NCBI GenBank assembly: GCA_030247885.1
Contig: JAPDRO010000002.1
Location: 682,001 to 746,000, forward strand
Direction of reading: 5' to 3'
DNA: 64,000 nt
Source of the DNA: Taxawa tesnikishii (nom. ined.)
Lineage: Eukaryota; Ascomycota; Dothideomycetes; Dothideales
Shown here one piece after another: positions 36,038-46,108 of the stretch. A program made the position numbers and the translations under genes. The notes beneath the pieces were generated by a model. That model was not told where the DNA came from. It did no database searches and saw only the letters and a list, made by a program, of their open reading frames with translations. Numbering within the stretch: position 1 is the first letter of the stretch; each line of letters begins with the position of its first letter.

Positions 36038-36139
36038 GGTGTGGGCGTGGATGTGGATGTGAATGTGGATGTGGGTTTTGGGTTTGGGTTTGAGTACAGG
36101 CTCGGGGTTGGGATTGGGATTGGGATTGGGACTGCTGGC
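36038..36139. repeat. Degenerate G/T-rich short repeats (GGATGT, GGGTTT, GGGATT)
   Basis: Three consecutive hexamer families: GGATGT/GAATGT copies, then GGGTTT copies, then four GGGATT copies. The G-run spacing would permit quadruplex formation on the plus strand; that is an inference. It is not a telomere: the unit is not TTAGGG and it is internal. Confidence 0.75.
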
Positions 36140-36451
36140 GGTGGTGGAAGCGGTGGTGGTGTGGCTCGTTCGGGTTTGGTAGTTGGCAATCCGGGAAGCT
36201 GGAATGCGGAGTGTGGCTATGCTATGTAAGCGTCTCAGAGCCTCAGAAGCCTATCGCGCTGTCAGCGTCAGCGCAAGCGCAACGGACAAGCACCAACGGC
36301 CGACGACGTAACGCAACGTCTGACCACTGACCACTGACCAGGTAGAGCGGGCGAGAGTTTTCCGGGTCTTGCGACTGTGGCGTTGAGGCGTTGCGTTACG
36401 TAGGTAGGGGCGCTTTGGTCGCGGTGGGTAGATCGCTGGAAGGCAGGGCAA

Positions 36452-36566
36452 AGCACAGCACAGTACGGTACAGTACAGTACAGTACAGTACAGTAACGCA
36501 CAGCACAGCAAAGTACAGCAAGGCACGGTACAAGCGGAGTAAGTAGTCTTGTCTTGTCTTGTCTTG
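36452..36566. repeat. CAGTA pentamer array followed by CTTGT pentamers
   Basis: About seven CAGTA units near 36461-36495 within degenerate CAGCA/AAGTA copies, then four CTTGT units at 36546-36566. Confidence 0.8.
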
Positions 36567-36753
36567 GAGCAGAACGGAACATGCGCGAGCGAGTGGAGGC
36601 AGCGCAGCAGATGATGGGGCCTTTCGGGTGCAGCACTCCAAATCAATTCCGGAAGGCGCAAGGCGCGAGGCGCAATGCGCAATACGCACGCAAGGCGCTG
36701 CTAGGTGCAGACATGACTCCAGCAGGGTGGTGTGGGCGGCTTGGCCTGCTCCC

Positions 36754-37002
36754 GTCCGTCGGTCAGTCCGTCAGTCAGTCCGTCAGTCCATCAGTCAATC
36801 AATCAGTCAATCAATCAGTCAGTCAATCAGTCAATCAATCAGTCAGTCAATCAGTCAATCAATCAGTCAGTCAATCAGTCAATCAATCAGTCAGTCAATC
36901 AGTCAGTCAATCAGTCAGTCAATCAGTCAGTCAATCAGTCAGTCAATCAGTCCATCAGTGGGTCAATCACTCAATCAGTCGGTCAATCACTCAATCACTC
37001 AA
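36754..37002. repeat. Minisatellite of CAGT/CAAT tetramers (higher-order 16-20 nt unit)
   Basis: About 250 nt built only from TCAG and TCAA tetramers with occasional TCCG, TCCA and TCGG variants. Tetramers are grouped into a repeated higher-order order (two TCAA, one or two TCAG), so the array has two levels of periodicity. All three plus frames are open across most of it (repeating N-Q-S type peptides), because no tetramer order creates a stop. There are no unique spacers. Confidence 0.92.
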
Positions 37003-37626
37003 GTGCGCCTCTCCAACTCAACAGTGACACGCGTGACACGACATAATACCGCCCGTCACAACTGACCTGAACGTATTCTCTTGTTTCCAATCCTGATCCC
37101 TGTTGAAGGCAACCGCACCAGCCACGCTAAGCGAGCAGTTCGAATAGGAAATCAACGAGGGGAGAGGGGAGAGGGGAGAAGGGGAGAGAGCGGAGAGGGG
37201 CTGTCCTAAGAATCGCCGAACCGCGTTCAAACTTGATTAGAGCCAGCAGACGCTCGAATCCAACACTAACACCAAACTTCATCTGCGCTGCTTTCCGTCC
37301 GAACGTTCGGTCGCGGCGATCCGTGATCGTGATCCCTGTGCCAGCAGCAACCAACCCTGTCTTTGTTCTGTGCCAGGTTTGCTGGCTCTGCTGCTCACCA
37401 CCAATCATCCGTGCGTCTGACATCAAGGGGCCGGAGCTACGCTGACGAGGCGCAGCACTCGCTCCGAAACACCCTGCTCTGTCTGCTCCACCAAGCCTCT
37501 CTCCTCGTTACTGTACCGCAGCCACCTTTTCCCCTTCTGCACATCTTCTTGTAATCCAAGTCGGCTCCAAGTCTGGCCCGGAATTTTTGCATATCCGCGC
37601 ACATGTGCCCCCAAACACAACCATTA

Positions 37627-37652
37627 CCGCCGCCGCCGCCGCCGCCGCCGCC
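37627..37652. repeat. (CCG)n microsatellite
   Basis: About nine CCG units; makes poly-Gly or poly-Ala in spurious open frames. Confidence 0.9.
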
Positions 37653-38474
37653 GTCGTCATCAGATCTTGCAGGCCCGACGTATGAATATCGAGCTTCAGT
37701 TGTGGGTCTCGAACCAGCCAAAGCAAAGGCGTCGTCGCGGCGGGCTCGAGTTGCCTCGTAGCGGTTCCCCACGAATGCTAACCGAGAGTGCGCATCGGCC
37801 AATGGCTGTGCAGGTCGGGATCTTCACTGGCTGAGCCCCACCATCTCGCTGCCACTTGCCATTGACCGTGTCATTCGAGAGGAAAAGACGCCCGTCCGTC
37901 CAACTTGCCCATCGTCGAGCACGATCATCATGCTCAGCACACGTGGAGATCATATGGCGATTGCTCACTGCACACCTAGCAGGCCACAGGTCACATGTCG
38001 CTGTGGCGTAGTCGCGACTCCAGAACGCACCCTGCTAAGTAGTTACACCATGTTGATCCAACTGGAGCGGACCGGCCTGGGGAACGAAGGGAGACGGGGC
38101 GCCCGAGGACGGCCGAGCGGAAGCGATTCGCAGAGAACTTGAAGCACACGATATGCCGCAGATGGCTGGGAAAAGACATAGTATCATACCGGTCATAAGC
38201 GTAAACGGTTGGGCGGGCCGTAGCGTGGCTCCCTGCCGCGTCCCTCTGCAAGACATCACTTTCGAAAGCCACCTCGGACGGTCTCCATTCCGGTGCATGA
38301 TGCCTTTGTGCTCCGTCTCCCGAGCGGCAAACGTGAACAAAACCGCTCCCGATACATCCACCGGGTCTGTCAATGAAAAACACGCATCGTGACTTCGGCT
38401 GCCACGGGCTATTGTTATCTTCAGAATAGCACCGTCGCCGTCTGATTGATTTGCCACCGAGTGGTACAGCACCG

Positions 38475-39757
38475 CTATTCAGTGTCCACAACGTACTTTT
38501 TGATGAACTCATCTACGAAGTAGAAGTATCCTGATTCTGCGACGGTGTTGTTGTGATCGCCGTGCGGTAGTTCCTTCCAGATCTTGTTCCTGACCCGGCA
38601 TATCTCGTATAGCCGCTTCATGTGGGAAGGCCTAGCAAACTCTACGGTTAGCCGTGAAGGGAACGTGACATATTGTCCACTTACGGTACTATCTCGTCCC
38701 TTAACCCGCTCAGGAACAAGATCGGTATGTCCTTGACATCCGGGAGCATGTCCTCGCTGGGCCATACCTCGTGACAAAGTGGGGTTAAGAATCGTGCCGC
38801 AGGCATCACGCTGACCGGAACTCGTCAGAGTCTGACCCAACAAGAACCGAAATGTACGCACCTTGGTATCATCTTTTGGATACTCAGAAAGGTGTTCTCT
38901 AGTATGAGGCCAGCAACGTCACCCCGATTCTGGTTTCTGGCGACGAGACCTATCCCCACCGCGCCTCCTAAGCTCTGACCGTACACCACGATCTTGGTGT
39001 GCTTGAGATCCTCCCTCTGCCTGATATAGTCAAGTCCGGTTTGCGCATCGACAGTGATTCCTTTTTCACTGGGCGTTCCAGTAGACAACCCGTAGCCGCG
39101 GTACTGAAGCATCAGAACGTTGCAGGCGATTTCGTTGGAGAGTACCCGAGCAATGGGAAGGCGATGACCAATGTTGCCAGCGTTGCCATGGAACATCAGG
39201 ACTGTCACATTTCTAGCGTGCTGCTTGTTCGGAGGCTTGATCAGGAAAGCACTCAGCGATTCACCATCTGGAGTAGGAAGTGTGAGCTCCTCAAAATCGG
39301 TCAACCCGAATTCCTGTGGACGCGGCACTTCTGTGCGAGCGCCTACCGGTATGTTGCGCGGATAGATGATCTCACTGACGAAACGTCAGCTCATCGAGCC
39401 CGGAAGCTGACCGTTTAGGGAATGATTCGGGATCTGGACAACATACTTCTGATACCAATACAGAGCGCCACTCACAAGTCCAAGAAGACCACCACCCGCC
39501 ATAAGCGGAATCTTTGCATACGGCCACAGCGCCATAGCCATGTTCTCATCAAAGGGTGATGAGCGCGGCGCTGAGGTGCTAAGTGGTCTCACGGCAGTGT
39601 TTGGACTATGCCGACCAGGCTTGGAAACGGATGCTCTTGACGCCAGATAGTGATTGTTATAGACCAGGACAGTTCTAGGGTGTCGAACAAACCCCACTTC
39701 GAGGATTGATGAAGCCCTTGTTGCCAAAGGAGAGATGATGTGTTTGGGGGACTTCAT
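38475..39757 (-). CDS. Alpha/beta hydrolase of the BEM46/ABHD13 family
   Basis: Exons 39757-39447, 39374-38862, 38810-38685 and 38631-38475; frame intact. The sequence follows fungal BEM46: LYWYQNEIIYPRNIPVGART after a membrane anchor, the oxyanion region VLMFHGNAGNIGHR, YRGYGLSTGTPSE, the nucleophile elbow VYGQSLGGAVGI (Ser), LILENTFLSIQKMIPS, the acid region FLSGLRDEIVPPSHMKRLYE and the histidine in LPHGDHNNTVAE. BEM46 proteins sit at the ER/plasma membrane periphery and act in polarity in yeasts; the substrate is unknown. The first ATG gives 368 aa with a 72-residue Arg/Ser-rich leader that looks like a mitochondrial presequence; the ATG at 39541 (MAMALWPYAKIPL) gives the usual 296 aa. The shorter form fits the family length better. 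Confidence 0.9.
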
Positions 39758-40018
39758 GTGATTGCATCAGACGCCCATGAGCACATGAGGACTGTCTCGG
39801 TCGATTGAAGAGGCAAGAGCGATAAGATAGCGCTCAATTAGCCGCGGAAGCTCCTCTAAGCGAGTCGAAACGCCTGACGCGTAAGAGCTGTCGCCTTGCT
39901 ATCAGTTACCATCATAACCATCGCGACCGCATACGATACATCAACGAAGCGCACCTGTTTGTGGATTAGTTCTACGCTTTTCCTCCACCACTCTCGTGTC
40001 CAGTACTACACAACAAAA
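39758..40018. promoter_or_regulatory. Divergent promoter region, BEM46-like gene and PRE3
   Basis: Only 261 nt separate the first ATG of the hydrolase (minus) from the ATG of the proteasome subunit (plus), so the two promoters must share this DNA or overlap. No named element was identified. If the hydrolase starts at 39541, the shared region is 477 nt. Confidence 0.5.
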
Positions 40019-40937
40019 ATGATTAGCTTGGCAACCGGTATGCTCGGTGAAGGTATGAGCTCTCGACTGCGTATGGCTTTCATAGACTGACAATCGCGCA
40101 GATGGCATCCATCTAGATATGAATCATCTGAAGAAAGGCGAAGTCAAGTAAGTAGTACGGCCGTGCAGCTTCTGTCGCCTGCTAACCCCTCAACCAGCCT
40201 AGGAACCTCCATGTAAGGCAACCCTGCCATCGTCTCTCTTCTGCGCTCATCCATCGACGCAACGACGCTGACACGGATACAGCATGGCTATCAACTTCAA
40301 GGACGGTGTTATCCTGGGAGCAGATAGTCGGACAACTACTGGAGCTTACATCGCCAACCGAGTCACGGACAAGCTCACGCAGGTTCACGACACGATATGG
40401 TGCTGCAGGTCGGGTTCAGCGGCAGACACACAGGCGGTGGCTGACATCGTGCAATACCATCTGGGCATGTATGGTATCACGAACAATGAGCCACCGACGA
40501 CACAGACAGCAGCCGCCATCTTTCAGGAGCTGTGTTACGACAACAAGGATCAACTGAGGTGCGCATCGTCCTAGCGACAAGCGAAGCAATGCTGACACGA
40601 ACATAGTGCTGGTATCATTATTGCAGGATGGGACCACAGGCACGGCGGTCAGGTGTACTCGATACCTTTGGGCGGGTCTCTACACAAGCAACCATATGCG
40701 ATTGCCGGATCTGGTTCGACGTACATCTACGGTTACTGTGACGCCAACTGGAGAGAAGGCATGACGGAAGAGGAAGGAATCAACTTCGTGAAGGGCGCAT
40801 TGAGGGAGGCCATCAAGTGGGACGGAAGCTCGGGAGGCGTCATCAGGATGGTTGTGCTCACTGCGAAGGGTGCACAAAGGCATCTCTACCTTCCGGACAG
40901 GGACTACACGGGCCCTGGTACCGATTCGGCATATTAG
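40019..40937 (+). CDS. PRE3: 20S proteasome subunit beta-1 (caspase-like activity)
   Basis: Five exons: 40019-40052, 40102-40147, 40198-40212, 40283-40558 and 40607-40937; frame intact, 233 aa. The third exon is only 15 nt. The propeptide [20 protein letters not shown] is followed by [18 protein letters not shown], so autocatalytic cleavage before Thr30 would expose the catalytic threonine; the lysine in NFKDGV and [14 protein letters not shown] are the usual active-site surroundings. [36 protein letters not shown] and [13 protein letters not shown] are strong beta-1 signatures. It supplies the post-acidic cleavage activity of the proteasome core in nucleus and cytosol. Both micro-intron phases around the 15-nt exon join split Asn and Ile codons correctly. 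Confidence 0.96.
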
Positions 40938-42107
40938 AAAACGGCATGGGCAGTGCATGGACAAGGAGTTCAGGGAGCATCAGGCATCTTTGCGAGCGAA
41001 AGGCCGCGTTCATTCAGGCAGCCGTCGCAATGCTCGGTAGTTGAGCAAGACCACCAGGGCAGAGCGGAGAGCCACCGTGTACACTAGCATAACGAGCTTC
41101 AAAGCATTTGAAGACCGACCGCAGGTCCGCTTCAGCTGTGCAACCAGCACACGAGTCAGCGACAGATGCATATGTACACGTGATGACAATGTGCTGAAGC
41201 GGCTTGTCGGGGTGGATGTATTGATGGATGAGCGGTGGTCACATTAGTTAAGACACTTGTTGAGGGGTGGTTGCAACCGAAGGAGTCGCTTGGTTAGTTG
41301 TCCTAAGCTCTGGATGGCTGCAAGTCCGAATCCACGCCTGTCGCGTATGAAACGAAAACGAAAACGAAAATGAAAAGAAATGGAATGGAAACGGGCGCGG
41401 AAGCCCTGGCGATACCAGTGGCCCGACCGACGGTGACGGAGCCGGAAACAGAAACGGAGGCAGATTGGCAGATTAGCGTGCATTGGGCTCTCCCCTTCTC
41501 ACGGTGAAGGTGCTGTGCTGTTCGCCCAGCCAATGAACCAATCCCCGAATTCTACCGCAACCGCAACCGCAACCGCAACCGCCCTTCCCTTCCCACCTTC
41601 GTCGTCTGCTTTCGCGCTGCGCTGTACTGTACACGCACGCACGCATTGTACAGCGCTTGCTGTGCGTTGTTGTTGTTGTCACAACAGTCTCCGTCGTTTC
41701 TTCCGCTGCTCAGCGAGGCGTCGTGGCATGTTTTATACACATCTGGGTACGTCCGTATGTCTTCTCTGTCGTGCTCTTGCTCTAGGTCTGTCTCCGTGTA
41801 CGCTACTAGCAGCAACAACAACAACAATAACAATAACAAAACAACAACAGCGACCCTCCAGACGCCGAACGTCACCGCTCACCCTCACTGCGGACCTCAC
41901 TGCCGTGTCGTGATGCTGAACCTTCATACCCTCCCACCTACTCGAGCGCTTTCGCCTTTCACCTCCACAGCAAGCCGGTCGCATCTGCAGTGCTACTCAC
42001 ACATCAGCCTCGCAATGGCATACCTCGACTGTCGCGCATCCTGCCGAACGAGCCCTGCTTGACCATTGCTAATACAACGCGCCTCAGCACGCGCTGATAC
42101 CTAGATA
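40938..42107. other. Intergenic, PRE3 3' end and cyclin promoter
   Basis: 1.17 kb with no recognised gene. Short simple repeats: GAAAAC-type hexamers at about 41346-41372, GCAACC hexamers at about 41562-41583, and CAA/TAA units at about 41810-41848, the last about 260 nt before the cyclin start. Confidence 0.55.
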
Positions 42108-43602
42108 ATGGGCTCTATCGTAATAGACGCCGTCAACCACTTTTTCTATCCTACCCCCGCCGCGCCTGATCGGAACGAATACGTATACAGGCCACAGACG
42201 CCCTCAAGTTTCTCATCCGTCAGCACACCCCAGTCGAAACGGTTGCACGAAGTCCTAAGACCCTACACACCGTCCAGAACACCAAGCTCGCTCAGCGCAT
42301 CCCAAGCGATGTCGACGCGTGGTGGAGGCGCCGCAGCCCACGCATCCACGCCGCAAGGGAGCCGATCGTCGGAACAATACACAGAGCAGCCAGAGAGTCC
42401 GTCTTTAGGGGCACGCTCGCTGCCGCCCATCCAAGCTCCCTCGAACCATAGTGAGTCTTCAAGACACGGGGAAAATGACGGCTCTTCGAACTCGAGCTCC
42501 CCATCGACAGACTCCGTGGCTACAACAGACGCATCCGCTTCAGGAACACCACATCGTATCAAAGTGCGGGATCTGGCACACATTCAGAGCTTCGCTAGCC
42601 ACGACATGCACACGGAAGGACGGCGGCGCCGTTCGTCACAGAATGTAAAGGACACTGCCCCTCAATACGAGATCAGCGGCATGCCTATCGAGAACATCAT
42701 CGAGATGGTGGCAGGTCTCCTTACCAAGATCACGAACACGAACGACATGCAGCATGAGCACCTTCACCGGCAAATGCCCCCACCAGACAGCAGCTCCCCC
42801 ATAAGCCCACAGACGAACAGTGTCCTCGCGTTTCATGGAAAAAATGTGCCCAGTATCACGATTCTGAGTTACCTTAATCGAATAAACAAGTACTGTCCCA
42901 CTAGCTACGAAGTGTTTCTGAGTTTACTGGTGTATTTTGACCGCATGACGGAAAAGGTCAACGCGGGCCCGATGCAGAGTCTGCGCCAGGCAAATAAGCA
43001 CGCGTCTGAAACCCCGGCTATGCGGCCCGCAGAGAGCAGTAACACTCCCCGAAACGCCCATGGAGGGCGTTGTACCCGGATTCACACAGACAGCAACGCC
43101 TCCACTGTCTGGCGGTTACGAAAAGAAGGATCAGCAGCCAGGAGCAGTGCCAGGTACCCCTCACAGCAGACCACGTCAGCCAGATTCACCATCCTCGGCT
43201 TACCCAGCGGGAACAGATGCCGAATCGCTCAACCTTTCCCATTTCTTTGTTGTCGACAGCTTCAACATCCATCGGCTCGTGATCGCTGGAGTGACATGCG
43301 CGAGCAAGTTTTTCTCGGACATCTTCTACACCAATTCCCGTTATGCCAAGGTGAGTGGCCAGCCCGCCGTTACATGGGCTAGTCTATGGGGTGTGTAACG
43401 ATCTGACGCGACACGGCAGGTTGGCGGATTGCCTCTTCCGGAACTCAATCATCTCGAGTTGCAGTTCCTGCTGCTCAACGACTTCAGACTTTCTGTGCCA
43501 GTGGAAGAATTGGAGGCGTACGGGACCATGCTCGTCGAGTTCTATGCGAGGGAGGTCCTCGCACAGCAACAATCCGAAGCTGCACCCGAAGCTGCACGTT
43601 AA
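42108..43602 (+). CDS. Pho80-type cyclin (PF08613)
   Basis: Exons 42108-43350 and 43420-43602. About 195 disordered Ser/Pro-rich residues precede the cyclin domain: YEISGMPIENIIEMVAGLLT, then FHGKNVPSITILSYLNRINK, SYEVFLSLLVYFDRMTEKV, an insertion, and the conserved half LNLSHFFVVDSFNIHRLVIA, then VTCASKFFSDIFYTNSRYAK joined across the intron to VGGLPLPELNHLELQFLLLN and DFRLSVPVEELEAYG. Such cyclins pair with a Pho85-type kinase and act in phosphate sensing, polarity or glycogen control. The frame breaks in the disordered insertion at CCCC 43047-43050; two extra C join SSNTP to PETPMEGVVPGF and give 475 aa. The gap lies in a poorly conserved loop, so the exact repair is uncertain, though both halves are clearly one gene. 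Confidence 0.9.
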
Positions 43603-46108
43603 CACCCGTTACATGTTGTCGATGCAAAGCGCTGCCATGACGACCGCAAAGCCCATGTCATGTTCAAGAATACGCAGTCAACCCGCCCTGCGGCAGGTCC
43701 AAAGGGCCCTTGACATCCATACCCACCTAGTACGGCCTTCTCTCCAGCATGAGAGGCCTGCATTATGATGAGATGACGGTGCGAGTTACGATATGCCTAC
43801 TTGGGTATTTTCCATCCTGCACATTCCCGCAGAATGATTAGAAGGTGCAGTAGTTCACTAATGTTGTTAGAGCTTGATAGATCTTTTGCAGTTCTTGCGC
43901 CCTGTGCTTTCTTGCTGCTGCGTCTCGCCGTTGGAGTGTGTCTTCGAATATACCCATTCCACATTTCTTCCTCTTCCTCTGCTTCTGCTTCTATTTCCCC
44001 TCCTTTGATTGGCGTGGCGTGAGCTGATGCGATGTCGTGGGTTGTATTGGGGAGGAGAGCGATCAGCTGCCGGATTGTGAAGCAATGCAGTCGGTGGAAG
44101 ACGGCATTCTATTGGGAGAGACCTTTGATTTGTTTTGCTCATAGAAGTGTCGGACTCGTTTCTTTCCGCCGTCGTTTGTGTGTCGTACAACCGCGTCTTG
44201 CTTCCTCTGTCAGATTGAATTCGCCGCGGAACGTGCGATGAAGATCCCTCGGGTCGAGTCGAGTGGAGAGACGAAGTCGGAGCCGGTCACTTTCCCGCCA
44301 TGTTGCAGGACGGCACGGCGAACCTCAACACGTGCAGTAGTCACCGCCCTACAACTTTAATTCGACCGCAATGCTTGGTTTGACTGCAATTGGACATGAA
44401 CTCTTCATTGTCGAGACCTTCGAAAGGACGAGAGCGGCCCTTTGACCAAGCGTTTGCAAGCAACCGCCTGCCGAATCTGAACACTGTTGGAGAAACGGAT
44501 CAGCGGTTGCTTGCCGTTGTGCACTTGCGTGACGCTGCAACTGGTGAACGATTGTATGTTTTACTCAAATTGCGCGGTTACCGCGTTTCCAATCACCGTT
44601 CTATCACATCTCCTGATGTGCCTGAGTACCACTAGGCAAACCCCTCCTCTGACACGGCTATCCGCCCCTCACCCTACTCCTTCTCGGCATCGCGCAATGC
44701 CAGCTTAGATGAGCTAGGAAGGCCCGCCAATGTCTCCATCGCGAACGTGTTGCATGAGAGGGCGCATCCGCGCGTAACCAGCTCGTCGCTCTCGCATGAC
44801 AGCGGAGAGACGCGCTTTCAAACCCAAAGTGGGGCGTTGCGATAACGATCAGAAAGTGCCCTTGAGGGATCGTCGATGGTATTGCTCACTCGTCTTGGAA
44901 GGCAATCTCTTACTCGGCCCGAGGAGAGAAGGGCAACTGCGGACAGGACGTGACCCGTCAGCGCTGCTCGTGAAAGTCACGGCGCCCCCGCATTCCTTTT
45001 TGCTCGTCATCCGTACACAACGGCATGTGGTTTCGTGTAGGCAGAGCATGCACAACCATCAACGTAGATTTCCGGCTAGTGCTCGCTAGTAGGCGCTGGC
45101 AGAAAGCAGCGCCGCAGAGAGCAGTCGGCAGTAGTCAGGCCATCCATACTCAACGGCCCCTCGGAGGAAATAGCTCCGGATCGGCCGTTTATACTAGCGG
45201 TATCTTCCCGGCACACGCGCATTCATGACAAGGAGGCTTGTTTCTCGCCCGCCATCCAAGCAACCGAGCGGGCCATGCACTACAGGTAGGTAGGTCAAGA
45301 CGAAACAGGGCTGTCAGCAGGCCGCCGTCGCGAAGGATCGTGGATCGGGGATTGTGGATCGCGGATCGTTGGTTACCCTTCCCTGCCTTGGCTGCGACTG
45401 CCACACGGAGAGCCGACAGACGGGCAAGCGTTGGGCAGAAAGTTGCGCGAAGGTCAACCGTTCCGGCGTGGAGTGTGGGGTCATGCGGTTTACGCCGCGA
45501 TGAGGGCGAGTGTGTATCAAACCGATCTAGGCCCCATGCGGAACGTGGTAGGGGATATCTAGGAAGTAGCTAAGAAGTATCTCGAGTATCTCGAGTATTT
45601 CTTTCATGTACCTCTCCCATTAGAGCGGTGTCACTCTGCACCGGCCGTGTCCTCTTGTCCTCTTAGGCGTTAGCCGCTTGGAGCTGGAGCTAGAGCTGCG
45701 GCACTAACGCTCGGCTTCCGTCCCGAAGCAGGGCGTTGCAGGGGCCCTGCTGCGACGAATGTGGAGTCGCTGATCGTGTAAGGGAAAACCTGAACGACGG
45801 AATTGTGTCATTATTCTATAATCGGCTTTCCATGCCAGGTAGGTAGCACCTGCTCCCGGGTGCACAATCGCTAGGAATTCTTGTTTCGCTTTCTTTCTTC
45901 AACTGCCATCATCTCCGTCCCGCTTCCAGACCAGACTACAACAACGCTCTCGCAAACTCTGGTCACCGTCACTGTTTACTTCACCTCCACCTACTGCCGT
46001 CCGCTTGACCGAGTTTGCTTGCTGTCCCTGCCGGCCCGCCTGCCTGATTCGTTGCACCACTGAGTGCCGTGCCCTGTTTCGGGAGACACGTGGAGACGAG
46101 CAGCCGTC
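43603..46108. other. Long intergenic region upstream of the trehalose regulatory subunit
   Basis: 2.5 kb without a recognisable gene on either strand. A run of GGATCG/GGATTG-type copies lies at 45335-45371. Two 5-nt matches to stress response elements (CCCCT at 45157-45161 and AGGGG at 45740-45744) occur, but 5-mers are expected by chance. The length is unusual for this gene-dense window and leaves room for a long promoter, a non-coding transcript or a missed fast-evolving gene. Confidence 0.45.

Larger units (their letters stand above)
35588..38474. other. Long gene-free, repeat-rich intergenic region
   Basis: 2.9 kb, the longest stretch without a supportable gene. It carries at least four different simple-sequence arrays within 1.7 kb (36038-36139, 36452-36566, 36754-37002, 37627-37652). 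The open frames here are made by the repeats themselves. A stretch at 37150-37200 is a purine run rich in GGGGAGA. The left end should contain the promoter of the C2H2 gene; the right end is the 3' flank of the BEM46-like gene. Confidence 0.55.

Noticed and set aside
36090-36139. Interstitial telomere repeat
   Set aside because: Units are GGGTTT and GGGATT mixed with GGATGT, not a continuous TTAGGG array.
36754-37002. Possible CRISPR-like array
   Set aside because: Units are contiguous, there are no unique spacers, and the genome is eukaryotic.
36554-37065. Three overlapping plus-strand open frames of 100-170 codons rich in Gln/Ser/Asn
   Set aside because: They are made by the tetramer minisatellite, which has no stop in any plus frame; no flanking coding sequence or splice sites.
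37437-37802. Minus-strand open frame with poly-Gly
   Set aside because: Driven by the CCG microsatellite; remaining residues show no domain or family pattern.
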